Positions 1 through 6,873 of a DNA stretch of 15,425 nucleotides are shown here, piece after piece (within the stretch, counting starts at the first letter, position 1; each line of letters opens with the position of its first letter). Source of the DNA: JAADHX01 sp964569385. GTDB taxonomy: Bacteria > Actinomycetota > Acidimicrobiia > Acidimicrobiales > Poriferisodalaceae. The position numbers and the translations under genes are program-made. A model generated the notes under the pieces. That model did not search any database. It saw only the letters and a program-made list of their open reading frames with translations, and was not told the DNA's origin. The stretch spans positions 1 through 15,425 of the forward strand of contig CAZMUM010000068.1 in the NCBI GenBank assembly GCA_964569385.1, read 5' to 3'.

Positions 1-74
1 GCGCCCTCGGCGTGAATCGAACACGCGACACACGGTTTAGGAAACCGATGCTCTATCCCCTGAGCTACGAGGGC
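1..74 (-). tRNA. tRNA-Arg (anticodon CCU), 3' end at window edge
   Basis: The reverse complement folds as a full cloverleaf. The acceptor stem is GCCCTCG/CGAGGGC, the D stem GCTC/GAGC, and the T arm GCGTG-TTCGATT-CACGC. The anticodon loop TTCCTAA puts CCT at positions 34-36, so it reads the Arg codon AGG. The discriminator is G at window base 2 and the next base is C. Whether CCA is encoded cannot be seen because the window ends there. One mismatch (U27-U43) closes the anticodon stem; the rest pairs well. Confidence 0.92.
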
Positions 75-148
75 TGGACTCGACCCGCAACTGTATCGGG
101 CTGTCGGCTACCAGGTGCAAGGGCCGGGGGAGCTGGTATCGCCCCTGA

Positions 149-1822
149 TTAGTCGTTGGCGAGGAACGCGTCGCGGAGGTCGCGTTTCAAGATCTTGCCA
201 GAGGCGTTGCGGGGGAGTTGCTCGGTAACGATTGTGACTGTGGTCGGGACCTTGAACTTGGCTAGCCGTTCGCCAACGAAGTTCTGGAGCTTGCCAACTT
301 CGAGTGACTCGCCTTCCTTGACCATTACGTGACAGGCAAGTTCTTCGCCGAGGCGATCGTTCGGGATGCCATAAACGGCCGCCTCGTAGACCGCAGGGTG
401 TTCATAGATGGCAGCTTCGACCTCGGCGCAGTAAATGTTCTCGCCACCCCGCAAGACCATGTCCTTGGCTCGGTCGCTTACATATACGAAGCCTTCGTCG
501 TCGATTCGGCCTATGTCGCCAGATCGAAGCCAGCCGTCGACAATGGTCTCGGCCGTAGCCTCAGGCTGGTTCCAGTATCCACGAATCAGCGACGGACTCT
601 TGAACCAGATCTCGCCAGTTTCGCCGGTGGGTAACACAGCGCCGTCGGTGTCGGTGACGCGCAGCTGCATTACCGGCACCGTTCGTCCGGTCGAGGTTGG
701 GTTGGCGATGAAGTCGTCACCCGAATTCTGAGGACCGTAGGCATTGGTCTCGGTCATGCCGTACCCAAGACCGGGTCGGCCCCTCGAGAAATTGTCATCG
801 ATTCGTTTGACCAGCTCGGGTGGCATGGGCGCGCCGCCGCCGCCAACAGACCGAAGGCTTGAGGTGTCGCGCTCGGCAAAGGTGCTGGCTTCGAGAAGGT
901 CCCAGCTCATGGTCGGGACCGCGATGAAGTTGGTGACCCGTTCTTGTTCGATCAGTTCGAGGGCACGGTCGGGATCCCACTTGTAGGTCATGACCAATTT
1001 CGCCCCGCCGATGAACGAGCCGAGCATCACCGGAACCAATCCCGTGACGTGAAACAGAGGGATGCACAGCATGAACGCAGATGGAGGCGCCTCGTCAGCT
1101 TCGTCAGTCGGTTCCAGCAATGCGCCAACCGCGGCCCGAGCCGCGAAAGACATCAGGGCACTAAGAACAGCACGATGGGTCGACACCGCCCCTTTTGGAT
1201 GGCCCGTAGTACCTGACGTGTAAAGGATGGTCATGTCGTCGTCAGGCTCGATTTCGGCCTCCGGCATGGTCGCCGAGTCCACGAGCAGGTCCTCGAGTCT
1301 GAGAGTTCGCTCAATCGGTACGTCTGACCTGACGACGACCATCGTTGCTTCGATCGCCCCGTCGTCGGCGGCCTGCATTCGTGCCACCCGCTGGGCGTCA
1401 GCGATTACAACGGTCGCGCCAGAGTCGTTCAACGCATAAACCATCTCGTCGGTCTGCCACCATGCGTTCATAGGGACTGCTATCGCCCCCACCGAAGTGA
1501 TGGCCACAAAGGTCGCTATCCATTCTGGGTAGTTGCGCATAGCGATTGCGACACGGTCACCCTTGGTAACTCCGAGATTGTTCACCAGCGCGTGGCCAAT
1601 CTCGCCTGCCATCTTGAGCACCCGCGGCATCGGCCAGCGTTCGTCTTCGAAGATGATGAAGTCGTCGGTGCGAGCCGAGGCCACGGCATAGAGAGCACGA
1701 ATGTTTGGTGGTGTCCCGGCGAATAGTTTCGTCTGAATGCCTAGGACGTCGGCCTCGACGATCTCAAACATCGTGCCTGGTGCGCAAACAGCGGCGCACG
1801 CTTCCTGATACGTCATCGTCAT
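149..1822 (-). CDS. AMP-binding acyl-CoA ligase (long-chain fatty-acid--CoA ligase-like)
   Basis: This is a cytoplasmic enzyme of the ANL superfamily that would activate a carboxylic acid, probably a fatty acid, to acyl-AMP and then acyl-CoA. Numbered from the ATG at 1822, the protein has 557 residues. It carries the AMP-binding P-loop YTSGTTGHPKG (about 201-211), the GYGMTETN motif (about 353-360), the RSGDIG aspartate (about 435), the hinge region DRAKDMVLRGGENIY (about 450-464) and the C-terminal catalytic lysine in NASGKI (Lys about 543). Length is normal for the family. A GTG at 1840 and an ATG at 1816 are other possible starts; none has a strong ribosome binding site. The gene is divergent from the secreted protein at 2108 and is followed by the tRNA. 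A 6-bp inverted repeat (TACCAG 109-114, CTGGTA 133-138) lies after the stop and could be a weak terminator. The substrate cannot be read from the sequence. Confidence 0.93.
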   Translation of the reverse strand: MTMTYQEACAAVCAPGTMFEIVEADVLGIQTKLFAGTPPNIRALYAVASARTDDFIIFEDERWPMPRVLKMAGEIGHALVNNLGVTKGDRVAIAMRNYPEWIATFVAITSVGAIAVPMNAWWQTDEMVYALNDSGATVVIADAQRVARMQAADDGAIEATMVVVRSDVPIERTLRLEDLLVDSATMPEAEIEPDDDMTILYTSGTTGHPKGAVSTHRAVLSALMSFAARAAVGALLEPTDEADEAPPSAFMLCIPLFHVTGLVPVMLGSFIGGAKLVMTYKWDPDRALELIEQERVTNFIAVPTMSWDLLEASTFAERDTSSLRSVGGGGAPMPPELVKRIDDNFSRGRPGLGYGMTETNAYGPQNSGDDFIANPTSTGRTVPVMQLRVTDTDGAVLPTGETGEIWFKSPSLIRGYWNQPEATAETIVDGWLRSGDIGRIDDEGFVYVSDRAKDMVLRGGENIYCAEVEAAIYEHPAVYEAAVYGIPNDRLGEELACHVMVKEGESLEVGKLQNFVGERLAKFKVPTTVTIVTEQLPRNASGKILKRDLRDAFLAND

Positions 1823-1990
1823 AGCTGCTGGTTGTAGCACGCTGGCGCGTTGACTAAGAACTCCTGGCAGTTTTACCCTCGATTGAACGGCGACTAAATC
1901 GCATGATCATCACTTGATGTAATCGCGAGGTGTCGCACAGAGTTAGTTCCTCTAAAGAAGCGCACCAGTTAGACCGTTACAGACGAAGAG

Positions 1991-2018
1991 TTGCAACCGC
2001 CTTTTAGATTGTTACAAT
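1991..2018 (+). promoter_or_regulatory. Probable sigma-70-type promoter of the secreted protein
   Basis: A -35-like TTGCAA (1991-1996) and a -10-like TACAAT (2013-2018) are 16 bases apart. The -10 matches the consensus at 5 of 6 positions and the -35 at 4 of 6. The transcript would start near 2025 and give an untranslated leader of about 80 bases before the ATG at 2108. This argues against translation from the in-frame TTG at 1991, which is part of the promoter itself. Confidence 0.4.
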
Positions 2019-2097
2019 CGCATGACGGATCCACTACGACCCTGTCATGTGAGTTCGGCACTTGGGCGAAGTGCAACGAATGTGAGCGCGGAGCCCT

Positions 2098-2102
2098 AGG
2101 AG
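2098..2102 (+). promoter_or_regulatory. Ribosome binding site deciding the start at 2108
   Basis: AGGAG sits 5 bases before ATG 2108. It is the best ribosome binding site in the frame. It places the start directly before a classical signal peptide, whereas upstream TTG starts would put about 39 unlikely residues in front. Confidence 0.6.
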
Positions 2103-2107
2103 CAAGA

Positions 2108-3688
2108 ATGAAGTCGTCAGATTCCAAGAGCACAACTCAGGCAATTGCCGCGAGGGTCGCGGTAGCTCTCCTACTTCTGGTCGGAGTGGTCGTTGCTATC
2201 ACGAGCCCCGCTGAAGCCAACGATGCCGAGGTTGCGGGTTGGGTTCTCGACTCCGACGGAACGGTGACGTCTTTTGGTGGGGCGCCAAATCACGGGAGTT
2301 CTTCGGGTAGCGGGCAAGCAGTCTCGTTGGTGGCGAACGACGCTGGCAGTGGCTATTGGGTCCTCTGGTCTAACGGCGGGCTTACCGCACACGGAACCGC
2401 GAATCTCTTCGGTGACGGTGTCGGAAACAACGATGCGTCCGGGTTCGCTCTCAATCGTCCGGCGATCTCGCTGTCGGTTCTGCCCGCCGAAAACGGTTAC
2501 ATCATTCTTGCCGCCGACGGTGGTGTGTTTACCTTCGGTGCCGCGGAGTTCTACGGCTCAGTTCCCCAGGTCTCACCCGCAGCTGCGGTGTCGACCACCG
2601 CGGTCGCCATCCAACTCGAGACCAACGGATACCGCATCATCCACGACGACGGCGGTGTGTTTGCCTTCAACGTACCCTTTGGAGGTTCCATCCCTGGGGT
2701 GCTCGGCGATGTACCGCTTGCCCAACCGATCGTTGACTCAGTCTCTGGACCCAACGGGACTTATGCGATGGTGGCCGCCGACGGCGGCGTATTTGCCTTC
2801 GGGCTCGACTTTGCCGGGTCGCTTGGCGGCACTGGTCGAACCGACATAGTCGGGGCGGCTGAAGATGGCATCGGTGGATACGCCCTGGTTACCGAAAACG
2901 GAACGGTCCACTGGTTTGGCGATAGCCAAACCGCGGAGGTCGGAGTAATCGGCATCGACGACGCTGCCGATATCGCCATTTCCGACGTCGTCCCTGGTGA
3001 ACCGACCACAACTACGACCGGACCACCCACGTCTTCGCCGGCCACAACCACAACCAGCGGTGGGAGCGTCGGAACCACGACCACCACGACCACGACCACG
3101 TCTTCGCCGACCACGACCACCACCACAACCACAGCTGCTCCAACTACAACCACCACAACAGCTGCCCCGACCACCACGACAACCGGCGCACCGCCAACCG
3201 GTGCTCTCACGATATGGCCGACTCACACCGAGGCCGCCGGACCGGGCAACTACTTCGAGCCACCGTTCAACGATCAAGGCAATTGGCTCAGTCCGAACGT
3301 CGTAACTGGCGACGCGATCCTGTCGCTTAACATCACCAACAAGCCGACCAGCCTCGCGGTCGACATTCAGATCTGCGGTTGGTACTACATCAACGGGACC
3401 AACTTCAGCGGCGGCTTCGAGGAGACCTGTTCGTCCAAGACGCGGTTCACCGACGAGACCGGCGGGGCCGTGATCATAAATCTCGGCGACCCGGCTAGTT
3501 GGTGGCAAAAAGACGACAACTTCCCGTGGGACGAAGGTCCCGACATCATGCGGCTCATGATCAAGGACGTCCCAACCCAGAGCCTCATGATGTCCTCAAA
3601 GTGCGGTTCAGCTTGTTACTCGGGCCCCGGTTCGGTGGATCCCCACGTTCCCATCACCATTACCGCATCACTGACCTTTAACAACTAG
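2108..3688 (+). CDS. Secreted propeller-like repeat protein with Thr-rich linker and unrecognised C-terminal domain
   Basis: This is an exported protein of 526 residues. Residues 1-37 form a signal peptide: basic N-terminus, then a hydrophobic stretch (VAVALLLLVGVVVAI), then PAEA with likely cleavage before Asn38. About residues 43-295 hold six repeats on the pattern GY-x(6)-GG-x-x-x-FG followed by a GS or similar, for example GYIILAADGGVFTFG and YAMVAADGGVFAFG. This suggests a beta-propeller. A Thr/Pro/Ser linker of about 65 residues follows (codons 3005-3199). The C-terminal 160 residues are rich in Asn, Gly and Trp and contain four cysteines (ICG, TCS, KCG, ACY), consistent with a disulfide-stabilised beta domain. 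Thr linkers in secreted proteins often join a catalytic or binding domain to a surface- or carbohydrate-binding one. I do not recognise the C-terminal domain. Such repeat proteins are common in Acidimicrobiia; their function is generally unknown. The stop lies 4 bases from the convergent NUDIX gene. Confidence 0.85.
   Translation: MKSSDSKSTTQAIAARVAVALLLLVGVVVAITSPAEANDAEVAGWVLDSDGTVTSFGGAPNHGSSSGSGQAVSLVANDAGSGYWVLWSNGGLTAHGTANLFGDGVGNNDASGFALNRPAISLSVLPAENGYIILAADGGVFTFGAAEFYGSVPQVSPAAAVSTTAVAIQLETNGYRIIHDDGGVFAFNVPFGGSIPGVLGDVPLAQPIVDSVSGPNGTYAMVAADGGVFAFGLDFAGSLGGTGRTDIVGAAEDGIGGYALVTENGTVHWFGDSQTAEVGVIGIDDAADIAISDVVPGEPTTTTTGPPTSSPATTTTSGGSVGTTTTTTTTTSSPTTTTTTTTAAPTTTTTTAAPTTTTTGAPPTGALTIWPTHTEAAGPGNYFEPPFNDQGNWLSPNVVTGDAILSLNITNKPTSLAVDIQICGWYYINGTNFSGGFEETCSSKTRFTDETGGAVIINLGDPASWWQKDDNFPWDEGPDIMRLMIKDVPTQSLMMSSKCGSACYSGPGSVDPHVPITITASLTFNN
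3005..3199 (+). repeat. Triplet-repeat tract (ACN)n encoding the Thr-rich linker
   Basis: The tract is mostly ACC/ACG/ACA codons, interrupted by Pro, Ser, Ala and Gly codons. It encodes runs such as TTTTTTTTT and repeated AAPTTTTTT. Its low complexity makes it prone to length change in steps of three and to assembly error. Long open frames on the opposite strand here (poly-Val, poly-Gly) are products of the repeat. Confidence 0.85.
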
Positions 3689-3692
3689 GGCT

Positions 3693-4460
3693 TCATATCC
3701 TGACGTAACCGTCTTCGGTCCGGTCGTCGGCCTCGGCATAATCGAGATCGCTTGGGAAGGCGATCGATTCGGGTCCATGACCCGGTGCCCTTAGCCGAAG
3801 TCGATGCTTGGCCGTAGAAGAGTTAGCGGCAGCCATTGCTTGTGCTGTTGTGCCGTACGGTGCCAGCCTTGTGAGGATTGCAATGGTCGGCGTGACCAGT
3901 TCTAGGGTTCCATGTGTTGCTCGATCGAGGGCTTCGTCTGGTGATAGCCAATCCATGTCGATGGCCTCTCGGTGGTCTGGATTGGGGTTCTGGCCGTCGG
4001 GCATCGGGGCGATGAAGAACCGAGTGTCATATCGTCGCGGTGATCCGAGCGGGGTGATGAACCGCCCGATGTACTGGATCATCGACGCATCAAACTCTGT
4101 GCCGGTGTCGGCCGCAGCGTCTGCGAAGGTGGCAGTTCCCGCATTCAACTCGTCGCGCCAGCTCGATCCGTTCTCGCCGTCATACCACGACCGATGACGC
4201 GAGGCACTAAGGGTGACACCGGCTTCCTCGATTGTTTCGCGCACTGCGGCCACCCAGTGAGCGGCGGCTTCGGCGAACGGCAGATCAAGCGGCACTACGG
4301 CTGAGTCCAAACCCTTGAAGTGAATATGGGCTGACGGTGACTCATCGGCGGCATCGACCGCACCGCCCGGGTACACCCACTTGTTGGCGGCAAAGACCAT
4401 TCCGGCATTTCGACGCAACAGTAGAACCTCGAGTTTCGGCGCGTCGCGAACGATCACCAC
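3693..4460 (-). CDS. NUDIX hydrolase, NUDT19-like (split NUDIX box); start uncertain
   Basis: The protein is a NUDIX-fold hydrolase, 255 residues from the GTG at 4460. It begins in the first beta strand (VIVRDAPKLEVLLLRR). The NUDIX box is interrupted: PGGAVDAAD at about 31-39 and RETIEEAG at about 74-81, with some 27 extra residues between G and RE compared with the standard Gx5Ex7REUxEExGU. Such an insertion is characteristic of the NUDT19/RP2p branch, whose known members cleave CoA or acyl-CoA diphosphates. That substrate is a family inference, though an acyl-CoA ligase lies nearby. The GTG start probably truncates the protein. The frame is open upstream for 28 more codons (PELVEIRRAATVV just before), with no ATG, GTG or TTG but a CTG at 4529 overlapping the stop of a small ORF (TGA 4526-4528). 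See the entry at 4526-4582. It converges on the secreted-protein gene with a 4-base gap. Confidence 0.85.
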   Translation of the reverse strand: MVIVRDAPKLEVLLLRRNAGMVFAANKWVYPGGAVDAADESPSAHIHFKGLDSAVVPLDLPFAEAAAHWVAAVRETIEEAGVTLSASRHRSWYDGENGSSWRDELNAGTATFADAAADTGTEFDASMIQYIGRFITPLGSPRRYDTRFFIAPMPDGQNPNPDHREAIDMDWLSPDEALDRATHGTLELVTPTIAILTRLAPYGTTAQAMAAANSSTAKHRLRLRAPGHGPESIAFPSDLDYAEADDRTEDGYVRI

Positions 4461-4525
4461 CGTGGCGGCGCGACGAATCTCGACCAGTTCAGGGTCGAAG
4501 TCCGGAGAAGAGGGAGTGTTGAAAG

Positions 4526-4582
4526 TCAGCGGGACGGGGCCTCAAACAGCGTCGTGTGTTCGCCCTTGATTTTGGTCTGCAT
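4526..4582 (-). CDS. 18-codon upstream ORF, or displaced N-terminus of the NUDIX gene
   Basis: ATG 4582 has a strong ribosome binding site (GGGAGGG, 4 bases upstream). It reads MQTKIKGEHTTLFEAPSR and stops at TGA 4526-4528, overlapping the CTG at 4529 in the NUDIX frame. The NUDIX frame has no standard start codon of its own before 4460. One extra C in the GCCCCG run just before the stop would join this ORF to the NUDIX frame as ...LFEAPVPLTFNTPSS..., giving about 296 residues. It could therefore be a coupled leader peptide, the real N-terminus cut by a sequencing error or frameshift, or chance. The ribosome binding site favours translation of some kind. Confidence 0.35.
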   Translation of the reverse strand: MQTKIKGEHTTLFEAPSR

Positions 4583-4816
4583 CTGACCCTCCCGATGCGC
4601 AGCCTGAACGTGATGTGGCTTGAATCTCCAAGATAGGGCGAAGAACATGCGCCGGGCGAAACGAGGCGTTTGTCTAGCAGCCGAGATGTGCTGCGGGGTA
4701 GCGGATCTTGGGTCGAGTGTTCTGTCCGTCTTGTAGCGATTACTGGGTTTGGCTGCTGGTTTCGAGTCAGATTTGATAGCGGCAACGGTTGTTTTGTGGG
4801 TTTGGGTGTGGTTGTA

Positions 4817-4830
4817 CGAACGAACGTTTG
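4817..4830 (+). promoter_or_regulatory. LexA (SOS) box
   Basis: CGAACGAACGTTTG fits the Gram-positive/actinobacterial LexA operator pattern CGAACRNRYGTTYG at every defined position. It ends 13 bases before the ATG of the DUF222-HNH gene and touches a possible -10 element, the right place for repression. No other match to the pattern was noticed in intergenic sequence of this window. Confidence 0.7.
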
Positions 4831-4835
4831 ATAGT
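4830..4835 (+). promoter_or_regulatory. Possible -10 element of a leaderless transcript
   Basis: GATAGT (4 of 6 to TATAAT) ends 8 bases before ATG 4844, so transcription would begin at or next to the start codon. No ribosome binding site is visible before 4844, consistent with a leaderless mRNA, which is common in actinobacteria. No good -35 was found; the LexA box occupies the spacer. Confidence 0.3.
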
Positions 4836-4843
4836 GTTGACGT

Positions 4844-6181
4844 ATGTTATCAACGGGGAACACAACAATCGATAGGCACACAAACGCTTCTTATGTGGGT
4901 GGTGAGGCTGTTGCTGCTGTTGAGACGCTCGAAGCCGCTATTGGTGCGGTTCTTGATGTCGGCCTGTTGCCTGATACCGCCGATGAGGCGAACGGGCTGT
5001 TGGAGGCGTTGGAGCAGGTGTCGCGGCGGGTTGAAGCTGGCCATGTGCAGCTTATGGACTGTGTCGATGTCAAGAACCTGTGGGCTGTTGACGGGATGTT
5101 GTCGGCGAAAACTATGGTCCGCCATCGCACCGGTGTTTCTTCGGCTGAAGCTGGTTTGCGGTTGAAGGTCGTGAAGTGTTGTAGGCGTATGCCAGTGGTG
5201 GAGGCTGCTTATCAGGCTGGCCAGATTTCGACTTGCAATATGCGTCGGCTGGCTCACGTGTTTTCGAACAAACGAGTCAGGACCCAACTGGTCGAAGCCG
5301 ACAGTGTGATGACGGCCAAAGCGGCCAGCCTGTCCGCACTCGAGTTCAAGCTTTGGGTTGGCGACTGGGAGTCGTTGACTGACGAGGACGGTAGCTGCGA
5401 CACCAACCAGCGCAACCACGAGAAGCGTGATGCTCGTATGGTGCAGGACTTCGATAAAGGCTGGACGTTCGAAGCGTGGTGTGCGGCGTTTCAGGGTGCC
5501 GAGATGTACAAGATTTGGGCCAAGTTCATTGACGCCGAGTTCAAAACCGATTGGGCTAAAGCCGTTGCCGTACATGGTGTGGGCAACGTAACCCGAGACA
5601 TGTTGGAACGTGACGACGGCAACCGTCGGATGGATGCGTTGCACGAGATCTTTATGAGAGCCGCGTCGACGCCGCCTGGTGGTGTGCGGCCCCAAGTTGT
5701 TGTCAATGTTGTTATGGACTTCGAGACTTGGCAACGAGAACTCGTCAAACTCGCAGGCCACACTCCAGCAGCACCGGATCCGTTCCGCGCCGACTACCGC
5801 TGTGAAACGTTTGATGGTCACCCGCTCGACCCGACAGAAACATTCGCCGCAGGTTTCGGCCATCATGTCCGTCGGATTGTGCTCAATGAACGTTCTGTGA
5901 CAATCGATCATTCCAGAACTGTGAGACTGTTTGCCGGGCCGGCTGCCAACGCAGTGAGAGTCACCCAAACCTTGTGTTACTGGCCAGGTTGTGAGATACC
6001 GATATCGAACTGTCAGATAGACCACCTGAAACCAGACAGAGCCGGGGGCGAAACAAGCCCGGCTAACGGCGGCGGTGCCTGCGGTAAACACAACCGGTAT
6101 AAAGAAACCGGCTACACCGTCCACCGCAAACCCGACGGTACCTGGAACGTGTTCAGACCCGACGGCCAGCTAGTCCAATAA
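4844..6181 (+). CDS. DUF222 / 13E12-type HNH endonuclease-domain protein
   Basis: This is a 445-residue protein of the actinobacterial DUF222-HNH (13E12 repeat) family. The N-terminal two thirds is the mostly helical DUF222 region, including LEALEQVSRRVEAGHVQLMDCV and a RTGVSSAEAGLRLKVV segment. The C-terminus is an HNH module: CYWPGC (Cys378, Cys383), QIDHL (Asp393, His394), NGG (Asn408) and CGKHN (Cys413, His416, Asn417). The cysteines probably bind structural zinc. All key HNH residues are present, so nuclease activity is plausible, but the cellular role of the family is not established. It has its own promoter region with a LexA box 13 bases upstream, so it should be DNA-damage inducible. 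Several Mycobacterium tuberculosis 13E12 members are reported in the LexA regulon, and phiRv1 integrates into such repeats (from memory). The upstream flank reads more T-rich than the surroundings, a hint of mobility. Confidence 0.9.
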   Translation: MLSTGNTTIDRHTNASYVGGEAVAAVETLEAAIGAVLDVGLLPDTADEANGLLEALEQVSRRVEAGHVQLMDCVDVKNLWAVDGMLSAKTMVRHRTGVSSAEAGLRLKVVKCCRRMPVVEAAYQAGQISTCNMRRLAHVFSNKRVRTQLVEADSVMTAKAASLSALEFKLWVGDWESLTDEDGSCDTNQRNHEKRDARMVQDFDKGWTFEAWCAAFQGAEMYKIWAKFIDAEFKTDWAKAVAVHGVGNVTRDMLERDDGNRRMDALHEIFMRAASTPPGGVRPQVVVNVVMDFETWQRELVKLAGHTPAAPDPFRADYRCETFDGHPLDPTETFAAGFGHHVRRIVLNERSVTIDHSRTVRLFAGPAANAVRVTQTLCYWPGCEIPISNCQIDHLKPDRAGGETSPANGGGACGKHNRYKETGYTVHRKPDGTWNVFRPDGQLVQ

Positions 6182-6188
6182 ACCGACC

Positions 6189-6218
6189 CGAAACTGCCGA
6201 GTTCGAAACTGCCGAGTT
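6189..6218 (+). repeat. Exact 15-bp tandem duplication
   Basis: CGAAACTGCCGAGTT occurs twice head to tail (6189-6203 and 6204-6218), starting 8 bases after the stop of the HNH gene. It lies in the 226-base space between two convergent genes. No gene was seen in that space. Confidence 0.9.
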
Positions 6219-6373
6219 TCCCGAGCTGTACGGCGAACCAGCGGTGGCGTCCACTCAACGTAGGCAGTGGCAGCGTGCGACATGCCAACCCAAAGATTCT
6301 GATGGGGTGTACCGACGACTCGAACCGATTTGGACCCAAAGGGTCCACGGTGAGAGCGGCGGTGCGACCGGCG

Positions 6374-6404
6374 GGATCGCCCCACCTCAGCAGGATCGCC
6401 CCAC
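6374..6404 (+). repeat. Two copies of a 12-bp direct repeat
   Basis: GGATCGCCCCAC occurs at 6374-6385 and 6393-6404 (period 19), just beyond the 3' end of the CopD-like membrane gene, which is read from the other strand. It may be chance or remnant repeat sequence. No hairpin with a U-run was found here. Confidence 0.7.
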
Positions 6405-6407
6405 TGT

Positions 6408-6812
6408 TCAGGTGACCATCACTACGCCAGAGAAGAGTGCACCAAGAGCCATTACTAACGCACCGGCACCGGTGATGGCTTTGACGAGTTTGGCCGATGC
6501 TGCGGCGTGCACGAATGCTGCCATTCCTGTGCCGGCTACGAGCAACAGTTTGAGCCCGAACACGGCCTGATATGAGGCGTCTTGTGAGCCTAGGTCGATA
6601 CTCCACACGTGCCAGAATCCGGTGACGACGGTTAGTGCAAAGAACGGCCAAGCCACATGACCAAAGCGACGTGCCGCGGCTCGGGGTGCGGCGGGATCGA
6701 TCCGGCGAAGAACAGGCACTAAAGCAGCCATGACAACCTGACCGCCTACCCAGACGGATACGCCGAGCAGGTGCAACAGAGTCCGAACCGTATTGGCATC
6801 GACATCGATCAT
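6408..6812 (-). CDS. Small four-helix membrane protein, CopD-like
   Basis: This is a 134-residue integral membrane protein with about four hydrophobic helices: TLLHLLGVSVWVGGQVVMAALV, HVAWPFFALTVVTGFWHVW, AVFGLKLLLVAGTGMAAFVHAA and ITGAGALVMALGALFSGVVMV. The pattern LLHxLGVSVWVGG at the start and histidines in or near the helices (about 14, 47, 64 and 97) resemble the CopD/DUF-type four-helix families, where His residues may bind copper or heme. That assignment is tentative. I prefer ATG 6812 (AGAAAG 6 bases upstream) over the GTG at 6845, which would add 11 polar residues (MSRQRTPRKTN). It is divergent from the 144-residue protein with a 61-base gap that must hold both promoters. Confidence 0.72.
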   Translation of the reverse strand: MIDVDANTVRTLLHLLGVSVWVGGQVVMAALVPVLRRIDPAAPRAAARRFGHVAWPFFALTVVTGFWHVWSIDLGSQDASYQAVFGLKLLLVAGTGMAAFVHAAASAKLVKAITGAGALVMALGALFSGVVMVT

Positions 6813-6873
6813 GTTGGTCTTTCTAGGCGTTCGTTGTCGTGACACCGGTCAATTGCAGTCATATGGTTGGGTT

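Larger units (their letters stand above)
1823..2107. other. Divergent intergenic region
   Basis: These 285 bases separate the start of the minus-strand acyl-CoA ligase from the start of the plus-strand secreted protein, so they should hold both promoters. A plausible plus-strand promoter is at 1991-2018. Short palindromes ATGATCAT (1903-1910) and CATCA-CT-TGATG (1908-1919) lie nearer the ligase and could bind a regulator, but such short motifs occur by chance. No RNA gene or credible small ORF was seen. Confidence 0.5.

Noticed and set aside
1850..1879. Plus-strand promoter TTGACT ... TACCCT
   Set aside because: The -10 is poor, and a better placed promoter exists at 1991-2018 for the only plus-strand gene.
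1991..2107. TTG start adding 39 residues to the secreted protein
   Set aside because: This stretch holds the likely promoter. The ATG at 2108 has a ribosome binding site and starts directly at a signal peptide.
3005..3199. CRISPR-like array in the repetitive tract
   Set aside because: It is a codon-level triplet repeat without spacers, in frame with the secreted protein.
2738..3508. Minus-strand frames rich in poly-Val or poly-Gly/Arg
   Set aside because: They are translations of the reverse of the (ACN)n Thr-linker repeat and of the secreted protein gene.
4850..6124. 424-codon open frame on the minus strand
   Set aside because: It lies wholly inside the DUF222-HNH gene, which has clear family motifs. 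The antisense translation has no recognisable domain; long antisense frames are common at this base composition.
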